Notes under the pieces: generated by a model
Databases searched by the model: none
Seen by the model: only the letters and a program-made list of their open reading frames with translations
What the model was told of the DNA's origin: nothing
Translations under genes and position numbers: made by a program
Source: an uncultured Pseudorhodobacter sp.
Lineage (GTDB): Bacteria; Pseudomonadota; Alphaproteobacteria; Rhodobacterales; Rhodobacteraceae
Direction: 5' to 3'
NCBI GenBank assembly: GCA_937910975.1
Contig: CALEMZ010000044.1
Location: forward strand, 1 to 12,053
Length of the DNA: 12,053 nt
Shown here: one piece after another, positions 1 to 7,132 of the stretch
Position numbering within the stretch: the stretch's first letter is position 1
Layout of the letters: each line of letters starts with the position of its first letter

Positions 1-580
1 GTGATTCGTAGAAAATAAGTGTCGCGGACACTTCCCCTAGCTCTCGCAAAGCCTTTGCGCGCGCTCCGGCTTGGGTCGGCAAAAAGCCTGCAAACAAGAA
101 TCGATCACTTGGCAGGCCAGACACTGTCAATGCCGCCAGCACGGCAGATGCCCCGGGGGCAGCCAGCACCGTCAGCCCTTCCGCAATCGCGGCCCGCCCC
201 AGTTGGAACCCCGGATCGGCGATCAGGGGTGTTCCGGCCTCCGAGGCATAGGCGACAGATTTCCCCTCGGCCAAGGCGCGCAGCAGGCGCGGGCGCATCG
301 CCTCTCCGTTATGGTCGTGATACGCAAAAACATGCCGATCCCCCAAGGCGACCCCATGGATTTCCATCAGATGTTTCAACGTACGCGTATCCTCGGCTGC
401 GAGAACATCGGCCTTGGCCAGAATATCCAATCCCCGCAAGGTGATATCACGCGCGGCACCGATCGGGGTGGACACGAAGTAAAGCCCGGGAGCCAAGGGT
501 CGCGGATCGGGCCGAAACCTTCCTGCCCCCCCGCCAGACGCGACATCTTCCGCCGCCGATACCGTACTGTCAGAACTCAT
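1..580 (-). CDS. rsmI: 16S rRNA (cytidine-1402 2'-O)-methyltransferase, 3' part beyond the left edge
   Basis: RsmI is the SAM-dependent tetrapyrrole-methylase-family enzyme that 2'-O-methylates C1402 in the ribosomal decoding centre. Reading leftward from the ATG at 580-578 there is an uninterrupted frame of 193 codons to the window edge; the family is usually about 280-290 residues, so roughly the last third is outside. Family landmarks are clear: LYFVSTPIG and ARDITLRGLDIL near residues 37-55, AAEDTR with the following LLxxHG-like stretch, FAYHDHN, then the SAM-site segment SEAGTPLIADPG, then APGASAVLAALTVSGLP, and LIFYES at the edge. A purine-rich AAGGA lies about 10 nt upstream of the ATG. 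The first 35 residues are a low-complexity tail before the conserved core. The gene diverges from the LpoA-like gene; rsmI beside an lpoA-type gene is a familiar pairing (yraL/yraM in E. coli). Odd point: the usual Asp in SDAGTP is Glu here. Confidence 0.93.
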   Translation of the reverse strand, partial: MSSDSTVSAAEDVASGGGAGRFRPDPRPLAPGLYFVSTPIGAARDITLRGLDILAKADVLAAEDTRTLKHLMEIHGVALGDRHVFAYHDHNGEAMRPRLLRALAEGKSVAYASEAGTPLIADPGFQLGRAAIAEGLTVLAAPGASAVLAALTVSGLPSDRFLFAGFLPTQAGARAKALRELGEVSATLIFYES

Positions 581-600
581 CAGGCCGCATCCTTCCAAAG

Positions 601-629
601 TTTACTTCATTCCCTGAAGCGCATAGGAT
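601..629 (+). promoter_or_regulatory. Possible sigma70-type promoter of the lpoA-glnD-murJ block
   Basis: In the 86-nt divergent spacer, TTTACT (601-606) and TAGGAT (624-629) are separated by 17 nt. Each matches 4 of 6 positions of the -35 and -10 consensus. It would give a 5' leader of about 30 nt before the ATG at 667. No equally good promoter was seen for the divergent rsmI gene. The call rests on motif match and position only. Confidence 0.25.
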
Positions 630-666
630 TAACCTGTTTGTTGTACCACCGGAATGAGGGACCCGT

Positions 667-1842
667 ATGTTGTCGTTTTTAATTTCTGCCCGCAAGTCAC
701 TGACGCGCGCGGCCACTGTCGCCGCCGCCATGGCGCTTACGGCTTGTCAACCCGGTACTATCGGGGGGGGTGGACCCACGATTGACACTTCAGCCCCTGT
801 GCCCGTGGCGCTTTTGGTTCCCAGCAATTCCGGCTCGGCGGGTGATGACGTTCTGGCGCGATCCTTGGAAAACGCGGCAAAGTTGGCCATTGCAGACCTC
901 GGCAACATCAAGATTGACCTGCGCATCTACAGCACCGGGGGCAAGCCCGCAGGTGCACAGGCTGCCGCGATCCGAGCTGTCGATGAAGGGGCCAAGATCA
1001 TCCTCGGTCCAGTTTTCGCGCAAAACGCCAATGCCGCAGGGGTGGCCGTGGCCGCGCGCGGCATCAATGTACTCAGCTTTTCCAACAACACCGATATCGC
1101 TGGCGGCAATGTCTTTGTTCTTGGCCCAACCTTTCAAAACACTGCCAACCGCCTGGCCTCCTATGCGGTCAGTCAGGGCAAGCGTAACATCTTGGTCGTG
1201 AATGATCGCACCGCAGCGGGCGAGGCTGGCCGATTGGCGATCGAACGCGGCGTTGGCAACGCAGGTGGCTCGGTTGTCGGGCGTGTGGGGTATGAATTTT
1301 CGCAAAACGGCATCGTAATGGCGGGGCCGCAGATTGCCGCACAGGTACGCAGCACAAATGCACAGGCCGTGTTCATGACCGCCGATACCGCCGGGGCCTT
1401 GCCGCTGCTCACACAAATGCTGCGCGACAACCGCATCGACCCCTCGGTTGCCCAGTTCATCGGACTGACCCGTTGGGATATTCCTTCCCAGACACTGGCC
1501 CTGCCGGGCGTGCAAGGGGGCTGGTTTGCAATGCCCGATCCAGCGCTATATCAACAGTACCAGTCACGCTATCAGGCAGCCTATGGCACGGCACCACACC
1601 CGATCTCGGGCCTTGCCTATGATGGCATTGCAGCCATCGGTGCGCTGGTCAAGGCAGGCAATTCGGGTGCATTAACGGCGGAAGCCCTGACCCATAGCTC
1701 CGGCTTTGTGGGCGTCAACGGCATCTTCCGTCTGCACGCCGATGGTACGAATGAACGTGGCCTTGCCATCGCGCAAATCAGCAACAGTCAGGTCGTTATC
1801 ATTAATGCCGCCCCTCGCCACTTTGGCGGTGCCGGGTTCTGA
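667..1842 (+). CDS. LpoA-like penicillin-binding protein activator lipoprotein (periplasmic-binding-protein fold)
   Basis: A 391-residue predicted lipoprotein. The N-terminus has basic residues, a hydrophobic stretch and the lipobox LTAC, so Cys27 should be lipidated and the protein anchored in the envelope. From about residue 44 to the end it has the type I periplasmic-binding-protein fold (Peripla_BP_6): VALLVPSNSG opening strand, then GAKIILGPVFAQNANAAG, INVLSFSNN, a GxxxxxVFVLGPTFQNTANRLASYA hinge pattern and HPISGLAYDGIAAIGALV. In E. coli the homologous domain of LpoA activates the peptidoglycan synthase PBP1A. Here the N-terminal TPR-like part of E. coli LpoA is absent (391 versus about 680 residues), as is common in alphaproteobacteria, so the PBP-activator role is inferred from fold and from the rsmI neighbour. 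An amino-acid ABC transporter binding protein is the alternative, but no permease or ATPase is nearby. The start is supported by GAGGG at 656-660, six nt upstream. An unbroken run of eight G occurs at 763-770, just after the lipidated Cys. Confidence 0.88.
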   Translation: MLSFLISARKSLTRAATVAAAMALTACQPGTIGGGGPTIDTSAPVPVALLVPSNSGSAGDDVLARSLENAAKLAIADLGNIKIDLRIYSTGGKPAGAQAAAIRAVDEGAKIILGPVFAQNANAAGVAVAARGINVLSFSNNTDIAGGNVFVLGPTFQNTANRLASYAVSQGKRNILVVNDRTAAGEAGRLAIERGVGNAGGSVVGRVGYEFSQNGIVMAGPQIAAQVRSTNAQAVFMTADTAGALPLLTQMLRDNRIDPSVAQFIGLTRWDIPSQTLALPGVQGGWFAMPDPALYQQYQSRYQAAYGTAPHPISGLAYDGIAAIGALVKAGNSGALTAEALTHSSGFVGVNGIFRLHADGTNERGLAIAQISNSQVVIINAAPRHFGGAGF

Positions 1843-1874
1843 TCCGGCCCCGCACGCCAAAACGGATAGATAAA

Positions 1875-4706
1875 ATGCCCCGCAACAAAGCGGCCCAAGC
1901 GATACCCGCCACCTCCACGGCGGCTATCCCCTTTCCAAGCCTGCCCCAGCTTGGCTTTAATGATCTGCTCTTGCCCCCCGATCAGATCATTGATGCGCCA
2001 GCCGTCTTGGCCCGCATCCGCGCCGAGATCACCGCATCTGATGGCACCGGCGGGCGCGAGTCGCGCAGTATCGCCGTGCACCATCTGGCCGAAGCGCGGG
2101 CGCAGGCCAACACCCGGCTAGCCGCCGCCTTCGCCGCCCATCCCAAAGATGCGCGCGGGTTGATCCGCGCCAATGCTTGGCTGACGGATCGGATTGTCAG
2201 CATCACGCTTGAGGTGGCCGCAACCTGCCTGCACCCCCTGTCCAACCCGACCGAATACGAGCGGATTGCCGTTGTGGCCGTGGGCGGTTATGGCCGCGCC
2301 GAAATGGCCCCGCATTCCGATGTAGACCTGTTGTTCCTGACACCCTACAAAGTTACGCCCTGGGCGGAATCGATCATCGAATCCATGCTCTACATGCTGT
2401 GGGACCTGAAGCTGAAAGTTGGCCACGCCACCCGCACGGTCAAAGATTGCATCCGGCTTGCGCGCGAAGATATCACCATTCGCACCGCCCTTCTGGAACG
2501 CCGCTTTCTGGCCGGAGAAGAACCCCTCGCGCGGGAACTGCGCGAGACACTGTGGTCCGATCTGTTCCGCAATACTGGGCCGGAATTCATCGAGGCCAAA
2601 CTCGCCGAACGAACGGTGCGCCACAAGCGCCAAGGCGGGCAACGCTATGTGCTGGAGCCCAATGTGAAAGAGGGCAAAGGCGGCTTGCGCGACCTGCAAA
2701 CGCTCTATTGGATCGGCAAATATCTGCATGAGGTGCAGTCGGCTTCTGGATTGGTAGAGGCGGGCCTGCTGAGCCAGGAGGAGTATGACATCTTTGCCGT
2801 GGCCGAAAATTTCCTCTGGGATGTGCGCTGCCATCTGCATTACATCACAGGCCGCGCCATGGATCAGCTGACCTTCGATTTGCAGGTCGAGGTGGCCGCG
2901 CGCATGGGCTACGCCGATACCGGCGGGCGGCGCGCGGTAGAGCATTTCATGCAAGATTATTTCCGCCACGCCACCCGTGTCGGCGAATTGACCCGCATCT
3001 TCCTGACGCAGCTGGAGGCGCGCCACGCCAAATCCGAACCCGCACTGATCGGCTTTTTCCGCCGCCGCAAGGCCCTCAAATACGGCTTCAAACTGGTGCA
3101 GGGCCGGATCGATTTTGGCGATGGCGCGGATTTCGACCGCGCGCCACTGAACCTGCTGCGCATCTTTGAAGAGGCGTTGCGCACCGGGCTTTTGCTTCAC
3201 CCCAGCGCGATGCGATCCATCACCGTCAATCTGCACCGGATCGACGATGACCTGCGCGCCGAACGCGAAACCATCCGTATTTTCCACGATCTCCTGCTCA
3301 AACACGGCAACCCCGAGCGTGCCCTGCGCCGGATGAACGAACTGGGCGTGCTGTCGGCCATCATCCCGGAATTTGAGGCCATCGTGGCCATGATGCAGTT
3401 CAACGTCTATCATCACTACACGGTGGATGAGCACACGATCCAATGCATCTCCACCCTTGCACAAATTGAGCGCAGCGAGTTGGTGGAGGAGTTGCCCGTC
3501 GCCTCAGGCATCCTTAAAGCCGGGGTGAACCGCAAGGTTATCTATATCGCACTGCTGCTGCATGACATCGGCAAGGGGCGGCCCGAGGACCATTCCATCC
3601 TTGGCGCGCAACTTGCCCGCAAGATCTGCCCACGGCTGGGGCTGAACGTAGAAGAAAGTGAAACCGTGGAATGGCTGGTGCGCTATCACCTCCTGATGTC
3701 AGATGTGGCGCAAAAACGCGACCTTTCCGATCCACGCACCGTACGCGATTTCGCCAAACTGGTGAAAACCCGCAAACGACTGGACCTTTTGTGCGTACTT
3801 ACTGTCTGCGACATCCGCGGTGTCGGCCCGGGCACCTGGAACAACTGGAAAGCCATGCTGCTGCGCCAACTTTACCGCGACACAACCACGGCACTGGAAA
3901 GCGGGATGGAAACGCTCAACCGTGAAAACCGCGCCGATGCCGCGAAGAAACTGCTGCGCGAGGCGCTACTAGGTTGGGATGTCAAAGCCCTGCGCGTTGA
4001 GCTTGCCCGCCACTACCCGCCCTATTGGCAGGGACTACCCACCTCCACCCAAGCAGTGTTTGCGCATCTGCTGACCGGGATCACGGAAGATGAAATTCGC
4101 GTCGATCTACACCCCGATGCCGACCGTGATGCCACCCGCGCGGCCTTCGCGCTGGCCGATCACCCCGGCATCTTCTCGCGCCTTGCCGGTGCTTTGGCAC
4201 TAGTGGGGGCGAACGTCGTGGATGCGCGCACCTACACATCCAAAGATGGCTGGGCCACTGCCGTCTTTTGGGTACAAGACAGCGAAGGCCACCCCTATGA
4301 GGCAACGCGCCTGCCGCGCCTGCGCACGATGATCAGCAAAACCCTGCGTGGCGAGGTCATAGCCCGCGACGCACTGAAAGACCGCGACAAGGTGAAAAAA
4401 CGCGAACGAGAGTTTCGCTTTCCCACCCATATTACGTTCGACAATGAAGGGTCCGAGATTTATACGATTGTCGAGGTCGATACTCGCGACCGCCCCGGCC
4501 TTCTCTATGATCTGACCCGCACCTTGGCGGCCAATAACATTTATATCGCCAGCGCGGTGATCGCGACCTTTGGCGCGCAGGTGGTCGATAGCTTCTATGT
4601 GAAGGACATGTTCGGCCTGAAGCTGCATACAAAATCAAAACAAGAAGCACTCGAACGAAAACTTATCCAGGCCATCAAGGATGGCGCCGAAAGGGCACAA
4701 GCATGA
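1875..4706 (+). CDS. glnD: Bifunctional [protein-PII] uridylyltransferase / uridylyl-removing enzyme
   Basis: GlnD is the cytosolic glutamine sensor. It adds UMP to PII proteins (GlnB/GlnK) when nitrogen is short and removes it when glutamine is high, thereby setting glutamine synthetase and NtrBC activity. The 943 residues match the usual length (about 890-950). Domains in order: nucleotidyltransferase with GGYGRAE at 137-143 and S148/D149/D151 (the SDxD metal motif); a helical PII-uridylyltransferase region with VKEGKGGLRDLQTL; an HD hydrolase domain with HHYTVDEH at 513-520 and HDIGKG at 563-568, giving the uridylyl-removing activity; ACT domain 1 around DHPG (762) and ACT domain 2 around DRPGLL (872), which bind glutamine. 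All catalytic motifs are intact. The gene lies 32 nt after the LpoA-like gene and overlaps murJ by ATGA. The start has only a weak GGAT (1864-1867) ribosome site, so translation may be partly coupled to the gene before it. Confidence 0.97.
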   Translation: MPRNKAAQAIPATSTAAIPFPSLPQLGFNDLLLPPDQIIDAPAVLARIRAEITASDGTGGRESRSIAVHHLAEARAQANTRLAAAFAAHPKDARGLIRANAWLTDRIVSITLEVAATCLHPLSNPTEYERIAVVAVGGYGRAEMAPHSDVDLLFLTPYKVTPWAESIIESMLYMLWDLKLKVGHATRTVKDCIRLAREDITIRTALLERRFLAGEEPLARELRETLWSDLFRNTGPEFIEAKLAERTVRHKRQGGQRYVLEPNVKEGKGGLRDLQTLYWIGKYLHEVQSASGLVEAGLLSQEEYDIFAVAENFLWDVRCHLHYITGRAMDQLTFDLQVEVAARMGYADTGGRRAVEHFMQDYFRHATRVGELTRIFLTQLEARHAKSEPALIGFFRRRKALKYGFKLVQGRIDFGDGADFDRAPLNLLRIFEEALRTGLLLHPSAMRSITVNLHRIDDDLRAERETIRIFHDLLLKHGNPERALRRMNELGVLSAIIPEFEAIVAMMQFNVYHHYTVDEHTIQCISTLAQIERSELVEELPVASGILKAGVNRKVIYIALLLHDIGKGRPEDHSILGAQLARKICPRLGLNVEESETVEWLVRYHLLMSDVAQKRDLSDPRTVRDFAKLVKTRKRLDLLCVLTVCDIRGVGPGTWNNWKAMLLRQLYRDTTTALESGMETLNRENRADAAKKLLREALLGWDVKALRVELARHYPPYWQGLPTSTQAVFAHLLTGITEDEIRVDLHPDADRDATRAAFALADHPGIFSRLAGALALVGANVVDARTYTSKDGWATAVFWVQDSEGHPYEATRLPRLRTMISKTLRGEVIARDALKDRDKVKKREREFRFPTHITFDNEGSEIYTIVEVDTRDRPGLLYDLTRTLAANNIYIASAVIATFGAQVVDSFYVKDMFGLKLHTKSKQEALERKLIQAIKDGAERAQA

Positions 4707-6250
4707 AACCGACCCGTCTGGTCAACGGCTTTCTGACCGTAGGCGGCTGGACGCTGGCCAGCCGCCTGTTGGGCTTTGCCCGCGATGTGATGATCGCGGC
4801 GGCGCTTGGCACCGGACCGGTGGCGCAAGCCTTTATCGTGGCATTCTCTCTGCCCAATTTGTTTCGCCGCTTCTTTGCTGAAGGCGCATTCAACACCGCC
4901 TTTGTGCCTCTCTTTTCCAAAAAGCTGGAGGCGGGTGAAGATGCCACTGATTTTGCCCGCGATGCAGCCTCAGGCCTTGCCACGCTGCTGATCACCATTA
5001 CCTTGATCGCGCAACTGGCGATGCCCTGGCTGGTACTGGCCATGGCCTCGGGCTTTGCGGCAGACGAACGATTTGGGCTGTCGGTGGAATTTGGCCGCAT
5101 CGCTTTTCCCTATATCCTCTTCATCTCGCTGGCGGCGCTTTGCTCGGGCGTGCTGAATGCTACGGGGCGGTTCTCGGCGGCAGCGGCGGCCCCTGTCTTG
5201 CTGAACATCCTCTTCATAACCACACTCGTTCTCGCACCCCGGCTGGGCTGGGATATCGGCACGGCACTGGTCTGGACAGTTCCACTGGCCGGGATGGCGC
5301 AATTGGCGCTGGTTTGGGTCGCTGCGCGCCGCGCTGGCATCAATATCACCCCACGCCTGCCGCGCCTGACGCCGGACATGAAACGTCTCGCCATAATTGC
5401 CGCCCCCGCAATGCTGGCTGGCGGCGTGATGCAAGTAAACCTGCTCGTGGGCCGGCAAGTCGCGAGCTACTACGACAACGCGGTGGCCTGGCTTTACAAC
5501 GCCGACCGGCTTTATCAATTGCCACTGGGCGTTGTAGCCATTGCCATCGGCGTGGTCCTGCTGCCAGACCTTTCGCGCCGTTTGCGCGCCGAGGATGAGG
5601 CGGGCGGGCAGAGCAGCTTCAACCGCGCGACCGAGTTTGCGCTGGCGCTGACCCTGCCTTCGGCAGTGGCACTGATGGTGATCCCCTTGCCACTGGTTTC
5701 AGTATTGTTTGAACGCGGACGTTTCGGGCCAGAAGATAGCGTGGCCACAGCGCTGGCCGTGGCGATCTATGGTCTCGGCCTACCCGCCTTTGTGCTGCAA
5801 AAAGTGCTGCAGCCGCTGTATTTTGCCCGCGAAGACACCAAGCGCCCGTTCCAATATGCGCTACTTGCGATGGTGGTGAATGCGGGCGTGGCCATTGGGC
5901 TTGCGCCCGTGATCGGCTTTTCAGCGGCTGCGATTGCGGCGACTGCGGCTGGCTGGGTAATGTTGTGGCAGCTTTGGCGCGGCTCACGTGCAATGGGGCT
6001 GGCGGCACATACCGATGCGCGTCTGCGCAAGCGGGCGCCGCGCATTCTTGCGGCGTCACTGCTGATGGGGGCCTGCCTTTGGGCGGCAATGCTTGTGCTT
6101 GGCCCGGCGCTGACAATGGCAGGCTGGCGCTACCTTGCACTTCTGGCACTGATCATCGTGGGGATTGTCAGCTATTTCGGCATCGGGGCCGCGCTCGGCG
6201 CTTTCCGCCTGTCTGATTTCACCGGGGCCATGCGCCGCAAACGGGATTGA
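4703..6250 (+). CDS. murJ: Lipid II flippase MurJ
   Basis: MurJ (formerly MviN) moves lipid II, the peptidoglycan precursor, across the inner membrane. It is an essential MOP-superfamily protein with about 14 membrane helices. The 515 residues fit the family. The N-terminal signature is complete: NGFLTVGGWTLASRLLGFARD (residues 8-28, with R21 and R27 in the positively charged cavity) and PNLFRRFFAEGAFNTAFVPLF starting at residue 50 (R54/R55). Further family landmarks are LLPDLSRRL, PLVSVLFERGRFG and VLQKVLQPLYFAREDTKRP. Many alternating hydrophobic segments follow to the C-terminus. The ATG overlaps the glnD stop (ATGA at 4703-4706), which points to translational coupling; AAGGG at 4691-4695 is its ribosome site inside glnD. 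glnD next to murJ/mviN is a known alphaproteobacterial arrangement. In relatives I remember trpS following; here a transporter remnant follows instead. Confidence 0.97.
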   Translation: MKPTRLVNGFLTVGGWTLASRLLGFARDVMIAAALGTGPVAQAFIVAFSLPNLFRRFFAEGAFNTAFVPLFSKKLEAGEDATDFARDAASGLATLLITITLIAQLAMPWLVLAMASGFAADERFGLSVEFGRIAFPYILFISLAALCSGVLNATGRFSAAAAAPVLLNILFITTLVLAPRLGWDIGTALVWTVPLAGMAQLALVWVAARRAGINITPRLPRLTPDMKRLAIIAAPAMLAGGVMQVNLLVGRQVASYYDNAVAWLYNADRLYQLPLGVVAIAIGVVLLPDLSRRLRAEDEAGGQSSFNRATEFALALTLPSAVALMVIPLPLVSVLFERGRFGPEDSVATALAVAIYGLGLPAFVLQKVLQPLYFAREDTKRPFQYALLAMVVNAGVAIGLAPVIGFSAAAIAATAAGWVMLWQLWRGSRAMGLAAHTDARLRKRAPRILAASLLMGACLWAAMLVLGPALTMAGWRYLALLALIIVGIVSYFGIGAALGAFRLSDFTGAMRRKRD

Positions 6251-6350
6251 CCCACATGTACGTTGCCAACTTTCTTTTGCATTCTTCCCCTTCGATATTG
6301 CGTAAAACATCGGCCAGCGCATTTGAGGGTTTGCATTAAACATGACAGAT

Positions 6351-6396
6351 CAGAATTAGCTTTCGAAATCAGTTCTCTGCAGATTGCGAAATTCTG
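6351..6396 (+). repeat. Imperfect hairpin in the murJ-transporter spacer
   Basis: The spacer 6251-6465 is visibly more AT-rich than the flanking genes and I see no gene in it. It contains an inverted repeat: CAGAAT (6351-6356) plus TTCGAAATC (6362-6370) against GATTGCGAAATTCTG (6382-6396). This gives 14 Watson-Crick pairs with one A-G mismatch, a 5-nt bulge (6357-6361) and an 11-nt loop. No T-run follows, so it is not a standard intrinsic terminator. It ends 69 nt before the transporter ATG and could be a leader structure, an mRNA stabiliser behind murJ, or a decayed element. The function is unknown. Confidence 0.4.
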
Positions 6397-6465
6397 TTCC
6401 AACTTTAACCCCAAACGCTTTAAGACAAGCGGCATCCCTATGGGACAGCCAGCGAAAGAACGCAG

Positions 6466-7083
6466 ATGACTCAACCCACTCGCCGCAACTGGCTTTCGAT
6501 TTTTTTTCTTGGGATCATTTGGGGTGGCACATTCATGGTCGTGTCCATTGCCCTGCGCGGCTATGGCCCGGCGACGGTGGCCACGGCGCGGGTAGTCTTG
6601 GGTGCAGCCGCCTTGGTATTGCTGGCGACCATTTTGCGCCGCCCGCTGCCGGGAACAAGCGCCAAGCTATGGGCGCACCTGCTGCCCATCGGGATATTGT
6701 CTTCCGCGTTGCCGTTCTTTTTGATCAGCTGGGCGCAAACCTTCGTGCCTTCGGCCTTCGTGGGGCTGTCGATGGCCTCGATACCACTGTTCACGCTGCC
6801 TTTGGCCTATGTATTTGCCGGGGAAACCCTTAACCGTTTCAAAGTGATGGGCTTTGGCCTCGGGTTTCTGGGCACACTCATCCTAATGGGGCCTGAAATT
6901 CTGAGCGGCGGGGCGTTGGCGCTGCCACGCCTTGCCTGCATAGGAGCAGCGCTCTGCTATGCTTTGGCCGCCATCCTCACCCGTCGCTGTCCACCGATAG
7001 ACCCGATCACCCTCGCCGCAACCTCACTTGTGATCGGTGCGGTAACCCCGCGTTTCTTTTTGTCAACACATGACGGCTTATGA
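6466..7083 (+). CDS. DMT superfamily (EamA-type) transporter, C-terminally truncated, probably decayed
   Basis: The 205-residue product starts as a typical EamA/RhaT-type drug/metabolite transporter: membrane helix 1 with IIWGGTFMVVSIAL (residues 17-30), then about six more helices to residue 193. The first EamA repeat covers about residues 8-141, including SAFVGLSMASIPLFTLPLAYVF. The second repeat begins near residue 154 (ACIGAALCYALAAILTRR). Normal members have two complete repeats, ten helices and 280-300 residues. Here similarity stops after ITLAATSLVIGAV (181-193), and the last 12 residues (TPRFFLSTHDGL) are hydrophilic and unlike the family. Downstream, no frame continues the missing three helices before folP, so this is a deletion rather than a simple frameshift. 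The ribosome site is weak (GAAAG, 6454-6458). The substrate cannot be told. It may be an expressed seven-helix fragment but is more likely a pseudogene. Confidence 0.72.
   Translation: MTQPTRRNWLSIFFLGIIWGGTFMVVSIALRGYGPATVATARVVLGAAALVLLATILRRPLPGTSAKLWAHLLPIGILSSALPFFLISWAQTFVPSAFVGLSMASIPLFTLPLAYVFAGETLNRFKVMGFGLGFLGTLILMGPEILSGGALALPRLACIGAALCYALAAILTRRCPPIDPITLAATSLVIGAVTPRFFLSTHDGL
7037..7061 (+). terminator. Terminator-like hairpin at the end of the truncated transporter
   Basis: GCGG (7039-7042) can pair with CCGC (7048-7051) around a 5-nt loop, extended by two G-U wobble pairs, and is followed directly by TTTCTTTTT. This is the form of a short intrinsic terminator for plus-strand transcription. 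It overlaps the last codons of the transporter frame, exactly where family similarity is lost, so the sequence right of about 7043 may be the 3' flank of some other, deleted gene. The GC stem is short (4 bp). Confidence 0.35.
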
Positions 7084-7091
7084 ACATAAGC
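7076..7091. repeat. 16-bp palindrome between transporter and folP
   Basis: GCTTATGAACATAAGC is a perfect 7-bp inverted repeat with a 2-nt centre. It spans the stop codon of the truncated transporter and lies between two converging genes. The very short centre fits a protein-binding site or a recombination end better than an RNA hairpin. Just right of it, AAAAACTC occurs twice (7115-7122, 7127-7134), the second copy overlapping the folP stop. Confidence 0.45.
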
Positions 7092-7132
7092 ACCACCCGC
7101 ACTGGCAAGTGGCGAAAAACTCTGCCAAAAAC

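Noticed and set aside
71..682. Plus-strand open frames at the left end
   Set aside because: They lie antisense to rsmI, whose motifs are clear on the minus strand, and run through the divergent spacer.
790..1515. Minus-strand open frame (241 codons) opposite the LpoA-like gene
   Set aside because: No recognisable motif and a complete overlap with a well-supported lipoprotein gene.
2118..3464. Long minus-strand open frame (448 codons) opposite glnD
   Set aside because: It mirrors glnD codons in a GC-rich gene, its composition is rich in His, Gln and Phe without any family pattern, and glnD is certain.
7061..7066. Perfect minus-strand TTGACA as a -35 box
   Set aside because: No -10-like hexamer at 16-18 nt, and it would point into the antisense of the transporter remnant.
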